64,000 nucleotides of DNA from assembly GCA_013398275.1 (NCBI GenBank), contig VZSE01014922.1, positions 6,338,963 through 6,402,962 of the forward strand. Direction: 5' to 3'. The stretch's first letter is position 1, and each line of letters opens with the position of its first letter. Position numbers and translations under genes: made by a program. Positions 1 to 13,436 of the stretch are shown piece after piece. The notes under the pieces are model-generated. The model did no database searches and was not told where the DNA came from. It was given only the letters and a program-made list of their open reading frames with translations. Origin of the DNA: Promerops cafer. Its lineage: Eukaryota > Chordata > Aves > Passeriformes > Nectariniidae.

Positions 1-3000
1 TTTCTCTCACAGCTCTTAAGTTTTTTATTATCTTCAAATCACTGTACCTTACTGTTTGTGCCATTCCCTAGGTCTTTAAAGCATTCTTCAAGCTATAAAT
101 AAAGAAGATAAAATTACAGGGTACTTATATGCACACTAGCTAGGAAGCTGAATGGGCATGAAAGGGCTTCCTGGTTTCCTTCCAATTCAAAATGTTATTG
201 AGTTACTATGTAATCAGATAAATGAGTTGTTAATCAAAGTGATGTCAGCTTGGGACATACTATAGAAAGATGATTCCGTTGTAATCACAACTGTATAATT
301 AAGGAATGAGGCATGACAGGGCTTGAATTATAGCACGATAATTTTCACCTCAGCGCTGCTGCTGAGGGCCATGGCTCTCTGCCATCCAAGTACCAGATTA
401 TGTCTTGCTGTACAACAACCCCAGTACTGAAACATCTGAGACAAACTAGACTAAAAAATATTCTTTCATCTCACCACCCCCTGCCCTGCTCCAGGGTGAA
501 GCATTTCTGTGATCAGCTGGGTCAGGCTGAGCCCTGTGTTTCTGGAAGCATGTTTGACTACGTCTCTGTTGTTAGAATATTTATAATGTGAATGCATTGC
601 ATTTGACATGAGTCTAATGTGACAGCAAGGTATGGGATCCTCTACAGGGCCAATGATTCTGTCCACAGGTACTTTTAGTTAAATTTAGCAAAATGCTATT
701 GTTACAGAAGAAGCCCAAAAAATGGTCCCTCCCTAGCAATACTTAGTGTTTCCTAGACGTAAACCTCATTCTCTGAGAAGATTAAATGAGGAATTAGCTT
801 TCACATTCACAGTTCTCTATTTTTATTTTGCCCACCACCCTCGGGATAGAGAAAAAATGGCATTGACTTAAAGAAGAGCCTTGAGGAGACATTGGAATAA
901 CATGGACTTTGGCAATCTCTTACATGAACAGTGGCATAGACATGAGTTAAAATGACTTTATATAGAATAGTGACCAAATCCTGCAGTCATAGCTTGGGTG
1001 AAACTCCCATGGAAAGCACTGGGCATTCATCTGAGTCAGCAGCTGAAAATTTGTTCCACAGGCTCAGTTTGGAGGTGAAAATGCCAGGGCTGAAGAGTTT
1101 CCTTTTCTCACGGGGGGAAAAAAATGTCACCTAAGAAATATAAAACTGTGCCACCTCATTTTTCCTCATGAAATGCTGACTTTGCTGAGGAGGTGGGAAA
1201 TGTTATGCAATTTACCCTTTCCCTCTACAAACTCTCTCCTGTCATGTCACCATCAGCCTTGCCCTGCATGGGCATTGCTCATACTTCTGCTTTAGGAGTG
1301 TGATTGTCTGGTGAGCTGATGCACTGCACCATTGACTGCCTGGGAAGCACTTTATTTGTTTGCTTGTAGTTTGGATCCCTGGGACTGAGAAAAACCCCAG
1401 TATATCCAAATAAAGGATTTTTGCACCTTCTCTACAGCCTCTTCCAAGGTGTTGCCTGCGATGGCAGTGCATGCCATCTTGCAGGCACCTTTGTCTCCTT
1501 GGAGGTGGAGCTGGGCAGCTTGCCCCAGTGCTGGCAGGCACGAGCAGCCCAATGCAGCTGCCTCTGCCTCAGGACAGAGAAGGGCAGAGCTGGAATCATG
1601 TGGCCACTCAGAGCACCTGCGCTGGACACTTTGGCTCAGGTCCTTTGTGAGGGCTGCAAAAGCATTTACGGACTCCAGTCAAGACCAGTGAAGCACATTA
1701 GTTTTCCCAGTGTTGCCTCTCTTGCAAAAATTATGTGCTCTTGGCAATATTGTCAGGAAACTCTATTCCTGAGGCTAAATGCATGCAAAGTAAAACTTCC
1801 CTTCTGACAAACAAAATAAAAATATCCTGATCTTGGCTGCAGTAGCAAAAATGCTCCTGGCCTAATAAAATTATGTCATTGAAAGAAGTGTCTCTGTGTC
1901 TGCTGGTGTACCTGTAAATCAGTTCAAGTGAATGGTCCTTTGAAACTCATTTCAGCTGATATATATGCTCTTGAGGATGAATGAACTTTTGAGCTGCCAA
2001 TGCTGCTATCCCTCATAAGTCAAATCTCTTCTCCAGATACTTGAATCCCATGATAATACTAAAAAATTGGGGTTTACAAGATACATCAGCATCAATTTTT
2101 TGAGAGCTTTCACCTTGGAAGGCAAGAAGCACTCGTCCTTGGGTTGAGTGCCTGTCAAATGAGTACAGATGCAACAGTGGAAGAGAGGAATATTTTTTGC
2201 TCTCATCTTTCAGTGCTGGCATAAGAAGCTGAGAGATCCTCCATTAACAAAAGAAGAGGTACAAAGAAGGCAGTCATGACACAAGCTTGCCTCTGCTTAT
2301 GATTATACTCATGTTTCCTTGAATATGGCCACCAGAGAAGCTATAATTTTGGTATGCCCAGATTACTGACTGACTTCCTTTCCCATAGTAAGGAAAGCAG
2401 CCAGTCTAGGAGGGAACTGGAAGCTTCTCTGGACTGATAGCCTGGACAGGAACAAGGCTTTCTGTGTAGGATGCTCCAAAGGCATGCATTCCTGCTAGTT
2501 ACTGTTCCTTGCATATGATGACAAAAAGGATCACAGAAACTGATGGTGACAGATCCATAACTGGTGCAAGAGAGGGATATTTTTGTAACATAATTTCTTG
2601 AACACTTGGAACTTCCTGCCACAGGATGCTCCTCAAACAAACTTTTGCAGGACTCTGAAAGCTTGTGAATTTGCCTTCACTATTCAGAGAGAAAAATATT
2701 GACCTTCAGAGAACATATTTAGAAGTTACATATCAGATGTTAAGTAGATAGTGTTAGCAGGAGAGAAGACACATATTGCTGACATTTTCATACATGCTTG
2801 GATTTGTCTGGGACTGCCCTTCTAGTGTCAGCCCATTGCTAAGTAGCCAGCTGACAACTTGGGTTTGGCTCTTGCATGGGGAGATGTTTTGATGAGTGGT
2901 TCTTGTATCATCATTAACTGTATGCTGTGCGCAGATGCACTGAAGTTCTGTGGTGTAGGGATTTGAGATGGGATGCCCAGGGCTGATGAGGGGTGAACAG

Positions 3001-4670
3001 TCCTTGGAGTGGATTATCCTCTGCCCTCCAGATGGGTCGTTTTTCCCACTGCCACTTTGATTTTTCCATCCTTGATTGACTGTTTTAGTTTGCTGTAAAT
3101 ATCCGGATTTATCAGTAGAGTTGGAGAAGAAGGAATGATTCTTCTGCCAGATAAGGAGCAACGTGGCACTTGTGGTAGTCTTACAGCATGGTTTGTGAGG
3201 CACTGGAATTGCTAGCAGAAGCCAACAGTAGGCAGCATGGCTAATTTAAGCCAGGCTGTGAAGTGAAAGAGAAGCACAAGTTTTATACTGGAGGCAAGAA
3301 ATGTCTCTGACACACCTGCATATTACTGTGTAACCTAGAAGGTAGGGAGATTCTGTAATTGTCATCTTGAGAGGAAATTAGATCCAGAATTGTCCATCTG
3401 CTCTGAATTCCTAGCAGGAAAGTATTCAGTTGATGACACGAGTACAAGTCTTGACCTGTCATTTCTTTTTCCCCTGGACTTTCACTGGATAAAAGATCAG
3501 ACACAGGCTCCTTTGTGCCTCTGTGAGGCATGCTGCTGGGACAGGGAAATGGTGCCCGTGGTTTGGTTTTTCCACTCAGATAAGCCTACTAAATGATTGA
3601 GAGCTTCAAGTTCACAAAACTCACTTTTGTTAAAAAATTTAGCAGTGCCACCTGCAGGAAAGTGCCGGGAAACCCAATGCCTGTCCGGGGAGCTAAGGAC
3701 CAACTGTCCTCTGCCTTCTCTGCAAGAGAAGATGTGGCTGTCAGTGTGGGGCTCCCCTGATGAGCTGGTTTCTCATCGACATCAAAGAGAGATCTGCATC
3801 TGCAGATAATGCAGAATACCTGAGAACAAAACCTTGTCCAGAAACCACTGTCTTTGATAGCTATTACCTTTTGATTTTAGAAGCCTCCTTTTTTCTCCCC
3901 CAAAGAGCTTTCCCAAACATGATGCATTGCATATATAAACTCTGGTCCAACTCCCAGTGGAAATGATGGCAGCTTTCCATTGGGTGCGATCCAGACTTTA
4001 ATGCCTTTCATGTATGCCAATGAAAACTCTTTACATTGCATACTAGTGCTCTTTAAAGGCTCTCAAGTAGATAGACAGATTAGATTATTTAGCACTATAC
4101 AATGCAGCATAAGTGGTGCTGGTGAGTCATGAAATGGCATTCTTCCCTCTGACTCAGTGCAGAGTCAATGCCCGAGCATGTTGCTATGTGGCTCTGTGTT
4201 GTTGGAGGTGTCTTTTTCAGACAAGAAGTAAAAAAAAATATTCTGACCCACTGTTCTTGCTACAGACCCCATTTGCCTGTAAGCGCCTTGGTTGAACTTT
4301 GCAGAATTTCTCACCCTAGCACAAGTTGTCCTCAGCTTCCAATAGAAAACTATTGTTCTCCTTGCCAGGGGGGAGCAGGGTTTTGAGCTATCTGGAACAA
4401 AACGTATTAAAAACAAGACTGGGTTATTGCAAATACACTGTGGGGTTTAAATCCTTAATATTGAAGGAAAACCTACACCATCACTTACTGCACATTCATA
4501 TTTAGCATTCTGGTTTTGTTTACCACTTCAATGACTGTTTTCAATTACTGTTCTCTGCATGAAACCACTTTACTCAGGCCTGCTGCATATGCAGAACTGA
4601 CTTAGAAGATGACTACTCTGTTTTGCAGTGATTTTCAAGGTGTCAGACTGCTTTTTTGCTCCTTATCTAT
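1..4670. other. Unique non-coding DNA, no gene seen
   Basis: No frame shows a recognisable domain. The longest open frame (149 codons, minus strand, 2754-3203) has no family signature and no exon-like boundaries. The sequence is AT-rich and CpG-poor with scattered homopolymer runs. I see no transposon ends, tRNA or other RNA gene here. Confidence 0.6.
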
Positions 4671-4720
4671 AAGGCACTCGGTGCCTGGAGTGTGAGAGTC
4701 TCTTGTTCAAGCCCCATCCT
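4671..4720 (+). repeat. Possible relic of a tRNA-derived SINE head
   Basis: The stretch reads GGCACTC, then CCTGGAGTGTGAGAG, then TTGTTCAAGCCCC. The last piece resembles a pol III B box (GTTCAANNCC) at 4705-4713, and the spacing resembles the tRNA-derived heads of old amniote SINEs. The A box is poor and no SINE body or tail follows clearly. This is an inference from a short match; chance similarity is a real alternative. Confidence 0.25.
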
Positions 4721-7700
4721 TCTTCCTGGTTGAAAGATTTCATTGCAGCTCTTCCCCCACTGTGCAGGGAAAGGAGTTTCACCTGGCTCTTTCATCTGCC
4801 CCATCGCCTAACCACCAGGATGTAAATGACATGACTCTGTTGCAAAAAAACTTTCTCAAAACCTGATGTCTTGACAAGAATACTTCAATTTTCAAATTTT
4901 ACTTTGTAGAAGATGTACTGATCAGCTCTGGTATGCAGAGAGGTTTGCCTAACAAATTACATAAGTAGCCCTGAGATGTTGTCACGACTCCTTCGGAGGA
5001 CAAGAGCTACCCAGGCAAAATTCAAGTGCACCTCAGGGCAGCTGTACTCTCTTGGTAATAAGCAGTAATTGAGATTACAAGGAGTTATTCTATTTTGGAT
5101 ATTGCAAGCTATGGGATCCATTCCTCTTCGGAAAGACTTACTGAGATACAGAGGGCTTCTTAGAGGCATAGTGGCACAGGTGAGATGAAAACCAGGGGGT
5201 GAGGCCAGAGGGAGCAGCAGGAGCAGCTCTTCGCTTGAACATACTTGTTTCATAGTATGGGATTCCAGAGACTGCCTTTGCCCCTTGTAACATTTGTGCC
5301 AGTGTGATAAACCACTTGTTTTATCTAACTTTATCAGTGTTCAGTTCTTCATGTTGCAAATTTTTATTTGTTATATCCCTTCAAATGTGAAAATAATGCT
5401 TTGCCTGGAACAGGCATCTTAATCATATTCCTGTGCTGTGGCAATTTTTGCAACTCCAGTTAGTGTCTCTTAATGATTTGATAATAATCCAGAGCATTCA
5501 GAAACCCGTTTTTTTAAAAATTAGAATCATTTAAGCAAAGCAGATTAAAGAAATGATGGCAAAATGCTCAATCCCAGAAATTAACTTGGAGAAAATATTT
5601 TCAGGAGAAGAAGCTGTATTTGGGACTGTAGTCACTGATCATTTTACGTAAAATTCATAGCAGCTGGAGGAGAGATTTCCTCATTCCTTTGGACTGTAAG
5701 CTCAGCTGTGTAGATGCTTTCTCAGAACCTAATTGTTTTCATATGAACTCGTGGTGGGGGGGATGACACAGAGCTATTGAAATTATTGCAATTGCCCAGG
5801 GAAGCATTCAGAAGTTCCAAAGGAGAGTTTTGTTACAAGGCCACATAGCCAATAATACTTACCTTCTAAAAGTCCTCTTGCTTAAAAAGCCTGTGGAGAA
5901 GGCTGATTAATTCCAAGCAGAGCAAGGAAATGGACAGTGTTCAACGCCAGAGTTTGCCATGCAAGGATTGACTTGCATTTATTGTATAACAGAGCGCTTA
6001 ACACAGGACATTTCTCCACCTAGTCAGAGATTTTTAACTTCTACTAAGGGCCTATCCTTGTAATGAAGAATTGATAAATGAGAGAAGCTGTGGGAAAAAC
6101 AATAAACTTGCTTGCTAGAGGCAGAACTGATTTGGGATTAAGGAAATTAGAGAACAGAGCCTGTGACAGAGCCAGGTGCCCAAAGGAGTTCCCCAGCCTC
6201 AAGGTTAACTGCAGAGCTGCTTGGTGTCCTCAGTGCTTTTTCAGCACTGACATTTGCATTGCAGCTGCTAAATCAGAAGCAGAGCTGAATGAATTTAGTA
6301 CTGGGGAGACTAGTGTGCTGAGCTAAGCTCCTCTGGATTTATACCATGTTAGATGAGAACAGAGTTTTGCCTTGAAGTCTGTGGTTTATGTGATATATGG
6401 CATATACTGCCAGTAATGACAAAAAATCCTCTAGTGCCTTCCTTTGAGTTATTTCTGATTTACACCCAAAGACATTAAATTTTCTCTATATTTATATCCT
6501 GGTAAATTAAAACACTCTGGGATACGTGATCAAGAAGGGAAGTCTGTAATTTCTGTTCCACAAGATCAGACCTAAAATTGTTCAATATTTTGGTGCAAAT
6601 TTTCTCCCTCTATAAGCTGACTGTGAAGTATTCAGAGAAGAAAACATTTAGATGCTGCAGAGCAGATATGTGGCTACTAGACTGAAGTTTGCTCACTGTT
6701 CAGAAGGGGAGAAAAGTGAGTGAGGGTGAGATGACTCACATACATATCTCCAACAGATCAGGCTTAACTGCTCTGAAAAGCAAACTGCAAATAATTCTTC
6801 CCCATGTGCAAATTCCACCCTCTGTCTGCAAACACCTGCTGGTGACTTCAGTGAGAGCCACATATTGGGAGGTAAGATTTATATCTCCAGACTTTATCAG
6901 GAAGAGAGTTTGTTGCAGAAGCAGAAAAAGAATTGCCTCCTACAAGAGAGCCCACACATCAATTCCTGTAATATCTAGGCTTCATTTTGGCTCAGTCTTT
7001 TTAATTTGTACTCTCCCAGATAGATGAAGACACTGTTTAGGGACAATAATACTATCAGATGAATGAGAGTTATTAATCTAGGAAAAATGAAAATACAGGA
7101 GGAGAGCATGTGCAGGAAGCACAGGGTCTATTAAGTCCATTGCTGGAGAGGGGAGGTCGCAGGTGCATAGGTGAGCATATCCTGAGAATATGCTGGTGAT
7201 AAAAACACTGCTGCTGTGCTGTGCCACTGTTCATGCTTTTCCCTTAGGGAGTATCTGTAGCCATAAGAGCAATGCAATCAAAGACCGTGATGGCTCTGCC
7301 CTGAAACGTCCCAGAGCTGAAAGCCTTCAGTCCTTTCACCAGCAGCTGAAGAGCCAACCTGTCACCCTGTAGCTGCTGCAGGCTTGCCTCCATGCACTCC
7401 ATACCTGTACACCTGCTATGCCCTGCAGTTTCCTGATGATTTAGGGAGCTGGGCACTCTCTGCTGGCTGGTCACTCAGCCTGTTTCTCAGATTTAGCATT
7501 AGAAAACAGGCGCAAATCTGTGAATAAAGCCTAATCTTTCAGGCCAGGGGACAAAAAGATTTTATATTGTTGCTTTTAAAAGAGGCAATTGCATTGCCCT
7601 AGCAGAAATGAAAAAGTTCTCACTGTTTTTTTCCACAATTGTTATGAGTAATGTTTTCAGTCGCTTGGTTTGTGTTGTGCATAATGAAATATAAATACTG

Positions 7701-8747
7701 CGTGGAATGCTTTGTCATAAAAAAATATTTATTAATAGCAGATTTGCGATCATCATATTGTCTTTGATTTGAGCAGGTTTTTTCTTTTCATAAGGTTCTT
7801 TCAGGCTGCTGAGCTGTGACTGATGTGTGTTTATTTCAGTTGAGTCATCAGTATCATTAATCCTATCTTATTTACCAATGTTTGTCATTTTATAGTGTTT
7901 AACTGGTAGGGTGACTCACCTCAGAGAGAAATGAGAACATGAATACAACAGGCTTTTTTCCTTCTTCCCCTTTGGCTTGGGATAGGAGTAGAGAATGACC
8001 TTTAAGGCACATCCTGAGTCTTGAAGTTATTGTATTTACCTCTGCTGTTGTAAGATTAATAAGGACAATCATCCCTACATACAAGGAAAAGAAGCTTGAG
8101 CTTTTTTCCACACTTTCGCTTGTCTCTTCTTGGCTTATGTGGAGGGAGATATTTTCAGCAGGCCACCAGGAAAAGGAAGCTCTTGGTGGCTCCCTCTCTT
8201 GCATGGGAACAGCAGAGCAGAAACTGAGGAGGAGCTGGGGAGGAAGGCTCTTCAGAGGCTCTTCATTCTGCTGGCCTAGCTTGAACTTTGTGAAATTTGC
8301 TCAGGGCACTATGAAACATTTGCATTTGCTTTACAGCTGAAGTGTGGGAACTGTCTTAGCAGAAACTCTGCCAAACCTGCTTCTTCACAACTAGAAACAA
8401 CCCTTTCCTCTTCGTATCTGCCTGACATTAATTACTGCAGCTCACTGCTTGCATCTCAGCAACCTGCAGAGAAAGTATGGCCCTTCAGTAACAGTGCTGC
8501 AGAAACAGCTGAGAGTGCCACGAGTCAGTCCCACCTCTCTGTAACTACTCTTGAGAGAGGAATTACAAGAAGAGACCCAGAAAAGGGCTTAAACATCTAA
8601 AAGTCAAGTGATGAGAGATTAGAGCAGAATCCAAAGCTGTCACTCTCCTTAATATTAGAAGGGTTGAAAAAAGGGACTTGGCATCTCCATAGAATCTCCT
8701 TCCTGGGGACACTTTCCATGTACACAAGTACCCTCATGGCTATGCAG
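4721..8747. other. Unique non-coding DNA, no gene seen
   Basis: Open frames are short (112 codons at most, at 6689-7027) and look random. The part at 7630-7760 is AT-rich with many TAAT/ATAAA-type words and could be a conserved regulatory element, but nothing proves it. No repeat ends were recognised. Confidence 0.55.
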
Positions 8748-8830
8748 TTTTTCTAGATGAGGACTGAGGCACAGAGAAGTTGATGACCCCAAAGAGCTGG
8801 TATATTAAGCAGGGAATTGCCCACAGCCAA
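8748..8830 (-). repeat. Candidate ancient MIR/CORE-SINE fragment
   Basis: The plus strand reads TAGATGAGGACTGAGGCACA, then GAGAAGTTGATGACCCC, then an AGCTGG-like segment and a CCCACAG. This is the familiar reverse-complement layout of the MIR 3' half (bases of an ATGAGG-ACTGAGGCACAGAG-AAGTT core, then an imperfect copy of the following part). MIR-type copies are rare in bird genomes but exist as old, diverged relics. The core match is good over roughly 30 bases and decays after that, as expected of an ancient insertion. No poly-A or target-site duplication is visible. Confidence 0.5.
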
Positions 8831-11800
8831 CGTATGCAGCATGCAGCTGCCTATGGCTCATTAGTCAGGGCAGCTGAGAACAGGGGTGGGTGGTAAATCC
8901 CAAGCCCCAGAAGCCTTAATTCAAGTACCTCTCTGTAACCCTGTGCCTACTTAGAAACACTTGCTCCAAAGTAAGGGGGACGGGGGGAGTAGCAGGGACA
9001 AAAGAGTAAAGCTGGGAAATGCACACCCCTTCTAATTTTTGACTGTGATTCTCATTTTTCTGATCAGAAAAGGACTTTGAGGATATCACCCACCCAGTCC
9101 AACAGCTATGGAGAAGCTGTTCTCTCCTGAACCTCCAGTCTTTCAAATGTGCAAATAGTAATTCCTTGAAGAATGCCCTGAATATTGCAACTCAGGCTGC
9201 TATATGGGCATAGCACCCTTATTTTCTTTTAAAATCTTGTCACTATGCAGAAAATAATATTCTTGCTGGCTCAGAAAGAGCATAAGGCAGCAATGTTTTT
9301 TTTTAGAACTGTCCCCAGCCTGTTCTTTGCAGGCAAACTCCCAAACTATTAGGGTAGAAGTGCACCTATACCTCTGTTCAGAGTGTTTGTGTTCCAATGT
9401 GTACCCTAGTAGGGGAGAAACAGGGCTTTTTGTTTCTGATAGTAGAAGAAATAATTCAGCTTTCAGCTTCCCACTTACTGGCCGAGAGTGTAAATCATTA
9501 GACTGTTGCTCTGCAAGAAGAGCATCAGGTGCTACAGTTTTCCTGAGGCACCTGTGTGTGAAAGAGCTGTGACTGAACACCTGGATTCTGGGTTCAGGTT
9601 TGAACAAAGTTTGAAGTAGCTCAACCTCACAAAACTTGGCATTTTGTCAAAAGATGTGGGGTCATGACCTGAGATGCTTATGTGGCAGCTGAACAGGGGT
9701 GTTCATGTTCACAACTTTGAACTGAGCTTACAATTACTTCTAATGTGGGTGCTGGATCCAGAATAAAAGTAGTATTTGATGATGTGCCCAAAACCATGCA
9801 GGTTGGAGACACAAGAGTTTTCTTGTGCCTTAGCTGAGTGTCCTGACCCCACAGACCTTTACTTAAGAGATGTTTTCTAAGGCTAGGCTATTGCAATTGT
9901 ATTTCACTGCAAAACTTTGTCCTGTAGATTACTGCAACGTGTAAGTTCAATGACTTAGTTCTGGGTCCTGAGTTCATCTTATCGAGCAGCCACACCTCAC
10001 TGCTATATACTTTTCAGAGAAAGCTCTTGGATAAGAGGTTCTTTTTCATCAGTGCCTACCTGCTTCCTGTTAAATCTGTGTATTTATAGGGCTGGCATCT
10101 TAAAAGGATTTGTCTCTAATGTGCTTGTCAAGGGACTGGTAACTTGGCATATTTAAGTAATTATAATCCTAATGTTGCCAAATGGAACTTTCTAATTCTG
10201 AACAAAATTTTTTCTTTCTTTATTTTTTTTTAAATTTTCACAGGAGACGTGGTTGTAATTTCCCTCTTTCCTAATTTTGCCATACAGTTTTACCCAAGGG
10301 TTTGATAAGCCAGAGCTTCAATGAACCATAATTGTATTCTGCCCAGATATGACTAACATTTACAGGTTTCTAAATACCTTCAGATGTGTTGAGGATATAT
10401 AATAAGAAGAAAGGATGGGTGAAATTATTTGGTTTAATCTAATTACTTAGGGTGTTTTTCAAAATGTGGCTGTCTGTTGAAAATGTTCCCTGTTACTCAG
10501 AGTTGCCTCACACAGGGACGGCAGTTTTCTTTGAACATTTTATCAAAGTTCACTGAAAGCAACATGATAAACTGACTCATCCACAACCACTTGGAGAAGT
10601 TTTTATTTTAAACTGGTTTAAAACTGGATGTATTTCAGAGCTGGGTTAGGTTATTAAATAAAACCTTTGCTATGCTGATGTGATGAGCTGACTAGCTGAG
10701 TGTTACTACCCTTTTATTATCATGTGGGAAATAAAATCGCATGCCTGGATTCGGGGGGCATGAGTCACGGCTCGCCTGTGCGAGCACAGAGCTGGCTCTG
10801 TTCTGGGGTGTTTGCTAAACACCTTCTGGCTGGCTGGCTGCAAGCACTCTGTGATGGGCCACGGGGGCAGGTACTTCTGGCTGACTCAAAGCCTCACTAG
10901 AAGCTCTCAAGGCAAGGAAAGCTGGGGAGGGCCCAGTGTTTTCTTTGTTCCTGGGCTGTCTGTGTGACAGGTTGATGCAAAGGACAAAGCACTGCCATCA
11001 CTGCACCCTTCAGGCTGCTACCTCAGCAAGTGGGAGAGATGAGCACATTAGGTGAGATGCTCAGGGCCCACACCTCAGCATCTTACGTCTAAGCTTCTGG
11101 GTTTTCCTTTGCAACCAAAGAATAATGCATCTATGCTAAGTTTTTTTATGATAAATTGACTGAGATTAGCTCAAGACTGATAGTTCTCAGGGTTAATCTG
11201 GGTGTCTGTTTTTCTATTACTGTCCAGGCTCTGCAAATACCCACTCCCTCCTTCATTGCCTTTCACCTGGTATATTCCACAACAGCCCCAGTAATCAATC
11301 ATAGGGCCTAATTATCCTAATATGCCTTCTTTTCTGACTTATTAAAGCCTAATTAGTTTATAACAACATAGAGGCTGGAGGTAATTTGGGAACTTGGAGG
11401 AGAAAAGCCAGCAATAATTGAACTGCAGTAATGAGGGTTCAGCAGAACCCAAGTCCACAGCTGTGTTTACACTGCCAGTTTTCAGGAAATGTGAATGCAA
11501 CTGCCCAAAGGGTGTAAGTAGAGGATAGTGGTGTTGCTCTGGGGCAGGTTAAACAACTTTGCATTAGAGGATGCTGTGGGCTTTTCCTGGTGCTTCCGTG
11601 TGCTGCCAATGTGCCGTGTGCTGTAGCCACCTTTATTGGCCTATTGAAGGTGTGTGATAGTGTTGCAATGTGGCCAAAGTTCTCAGGCCTTGGTTAAGCA
11701 CTGGTACTGCTTGCAGAGGTTGGTAGGTAGGAAAATGGTAAAGGGAGCCTCTTGGGTATGAGCTGGGATGTGGTAAGAGAAAACAACTGAGTGCTGTTTG

Positions 11801-13362
11801 CCACTGTGCTGGAGGAAGGAATAGGGCTGGAAAGATGTTCTTTGACTGATGGTTAACCAAGGGATTTTGATAGCTGTTAATACAGTGCTAAATTGATTTG
11901 AGAAATACTTGTTGGAGCTGAAAAGATGGTAGGGGCATATAAGGCAGGAGTTAGAACACAGATAGAAACAGGGTGGTAGGAATAAATATCTTCTGCCTAT
12001 TCTACGGCAGTTTGTGACCTGGATAATGGTGGGACAAAGAAATACCCCTCAGAAACTTGTCCTGAAGAGGCAGTTCTCTAGGATCAGAGTGACTGCTCTG
12101 TAGTACTGTCAGTGACAGTAGTACAGACTTGTCAAACATGGCTCTTGAGTGTTACAGCTTTCATTTATCTTTTCAGTATTAACAGGCTTGTCCCACATGG
12201 TGCATATTGTGTCCCTGGCTGATTATAGAGATGTGGAAATCTTTACATCTCTAAATTATTTAGATTTCTGTTGATGCACGTAGTAGTTGGATGAGGATCA
12301 AGCAAGACTTCCACTTGAAATTTGGGATCTGGCAGTTGTTTTGGGTTCTCACCATTCACTTCAATACGAGGATTGCAGAATCAGCTGTACAGATAGTTTT
12401 GCTAAACTTTGCTTTCAGCAGGGCATTGACCTTGTTTTTGTAACAGCTCTCAGTTTTTGCAACCCAGTGCTTTAAAATAAATAAAAATGAATAATGGAGA
12501 GACTCAAAGTAGTATGGGAAACATAAACAAAGCAAGCAGTAGCAGTATGTGGCTGACTCATCCCCTCTGTTATCATCCAGATGCTGTTAGAGATTTCAAT
12601 TTCTCTTACAGAATATCTCTGTTGCAGTAGACAAAGTTTAGGAGACGGAGTGTTTTCCTTAGTGTCATTAACTTTCTTTTCTTCAGAAACCAGTGCTGAT
12701 ATTCCAGGAATACAGTGGCTGGGGTGAGATATTAAAAATACTGATGATGCCAAGCTCTTGCTTTGGTAGTCCTCATTACTTTGGAAATCTCTGCTGTTCA
12801 TACCTGGCTTCTTTTATGCTGTGTATACTTGGAAGCTGGGGAATTCTACGCCCAAAAAGTGGCATGTGACTTTTCTGTTTACAGCACAAAGATGTATCTA
12901 ATCTACTAAAAACTTTCTAGGAATGACAATGGCTGTGCTGGTGTAAATACTTTCTGCATCAAGAGCACAGCAGGATTTTGTGACGTACCTTCTGATTGCT
13001 GCTCTTTGAAACAGAACCCAAATGTAGACAAAACCATACCTGTACCATGGTAGAGGAATAAATCTAAGTGCAGAACATAGCTTTAAATTTTTTCTTTCTT
13101 ACTCTTGTAGAGTAAGTATTGAATTGTAAACTGTAAGCTGTTTCTCCTTTTGTATTCCCACCCAACATTTCTGATTGTTAAACTTGAAAAAGAGCCAGAC
13201 TTAGCTTGCCCTTTCACACGTGTTAAGCAAAACCACAAACAACAACTATGCCAAAACTTGCCTGAAACAAGTTCATTAACACAGTCTAATGAGACTTGAC
13301 ATACAACCAGAAAAACAGGAAAATATTTTAGCATTTGGGAATCCTTATTAGAAGAACTTGCC
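8831..13362. other. Unique non-coding DNA, no gene seen
   Basis: No coding signal. A T/A-rich run followed by CAG at about 10200-10243 looks like a splice acceptor but no exon follows it. At 11280-11440 there is a cluster of homeodomain-type words (ATCAATCA at 11294-11301, TAATTA at 11309-11314 and 11350-11355). Confidence 0.55.
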
Positions 13363-13436
13363 TTTCTTTTTATTTTTTTTCTGTTTTTCCAAACTTTAAA
13401 TTTTTTTTAAATTTTATTTTTTTCTTTCCCCCTTGG
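13363..13436 (+). repeat. T-rich low-complexity tract
   Basis: Several runs of 7-9 T interrupted by A, C and short AAATTT words make a 70-bp pyrimidine/AT tract ending in TTTCTTTCCCCC. It is simple low-complexity DNA without a clean repeat unit. Confidence 0.8.

Noticed and set aside
2754..3203. 149-codon minus-strand frame
   Set aside because: No domain, no codon or splice signal, composition like its surroundings.
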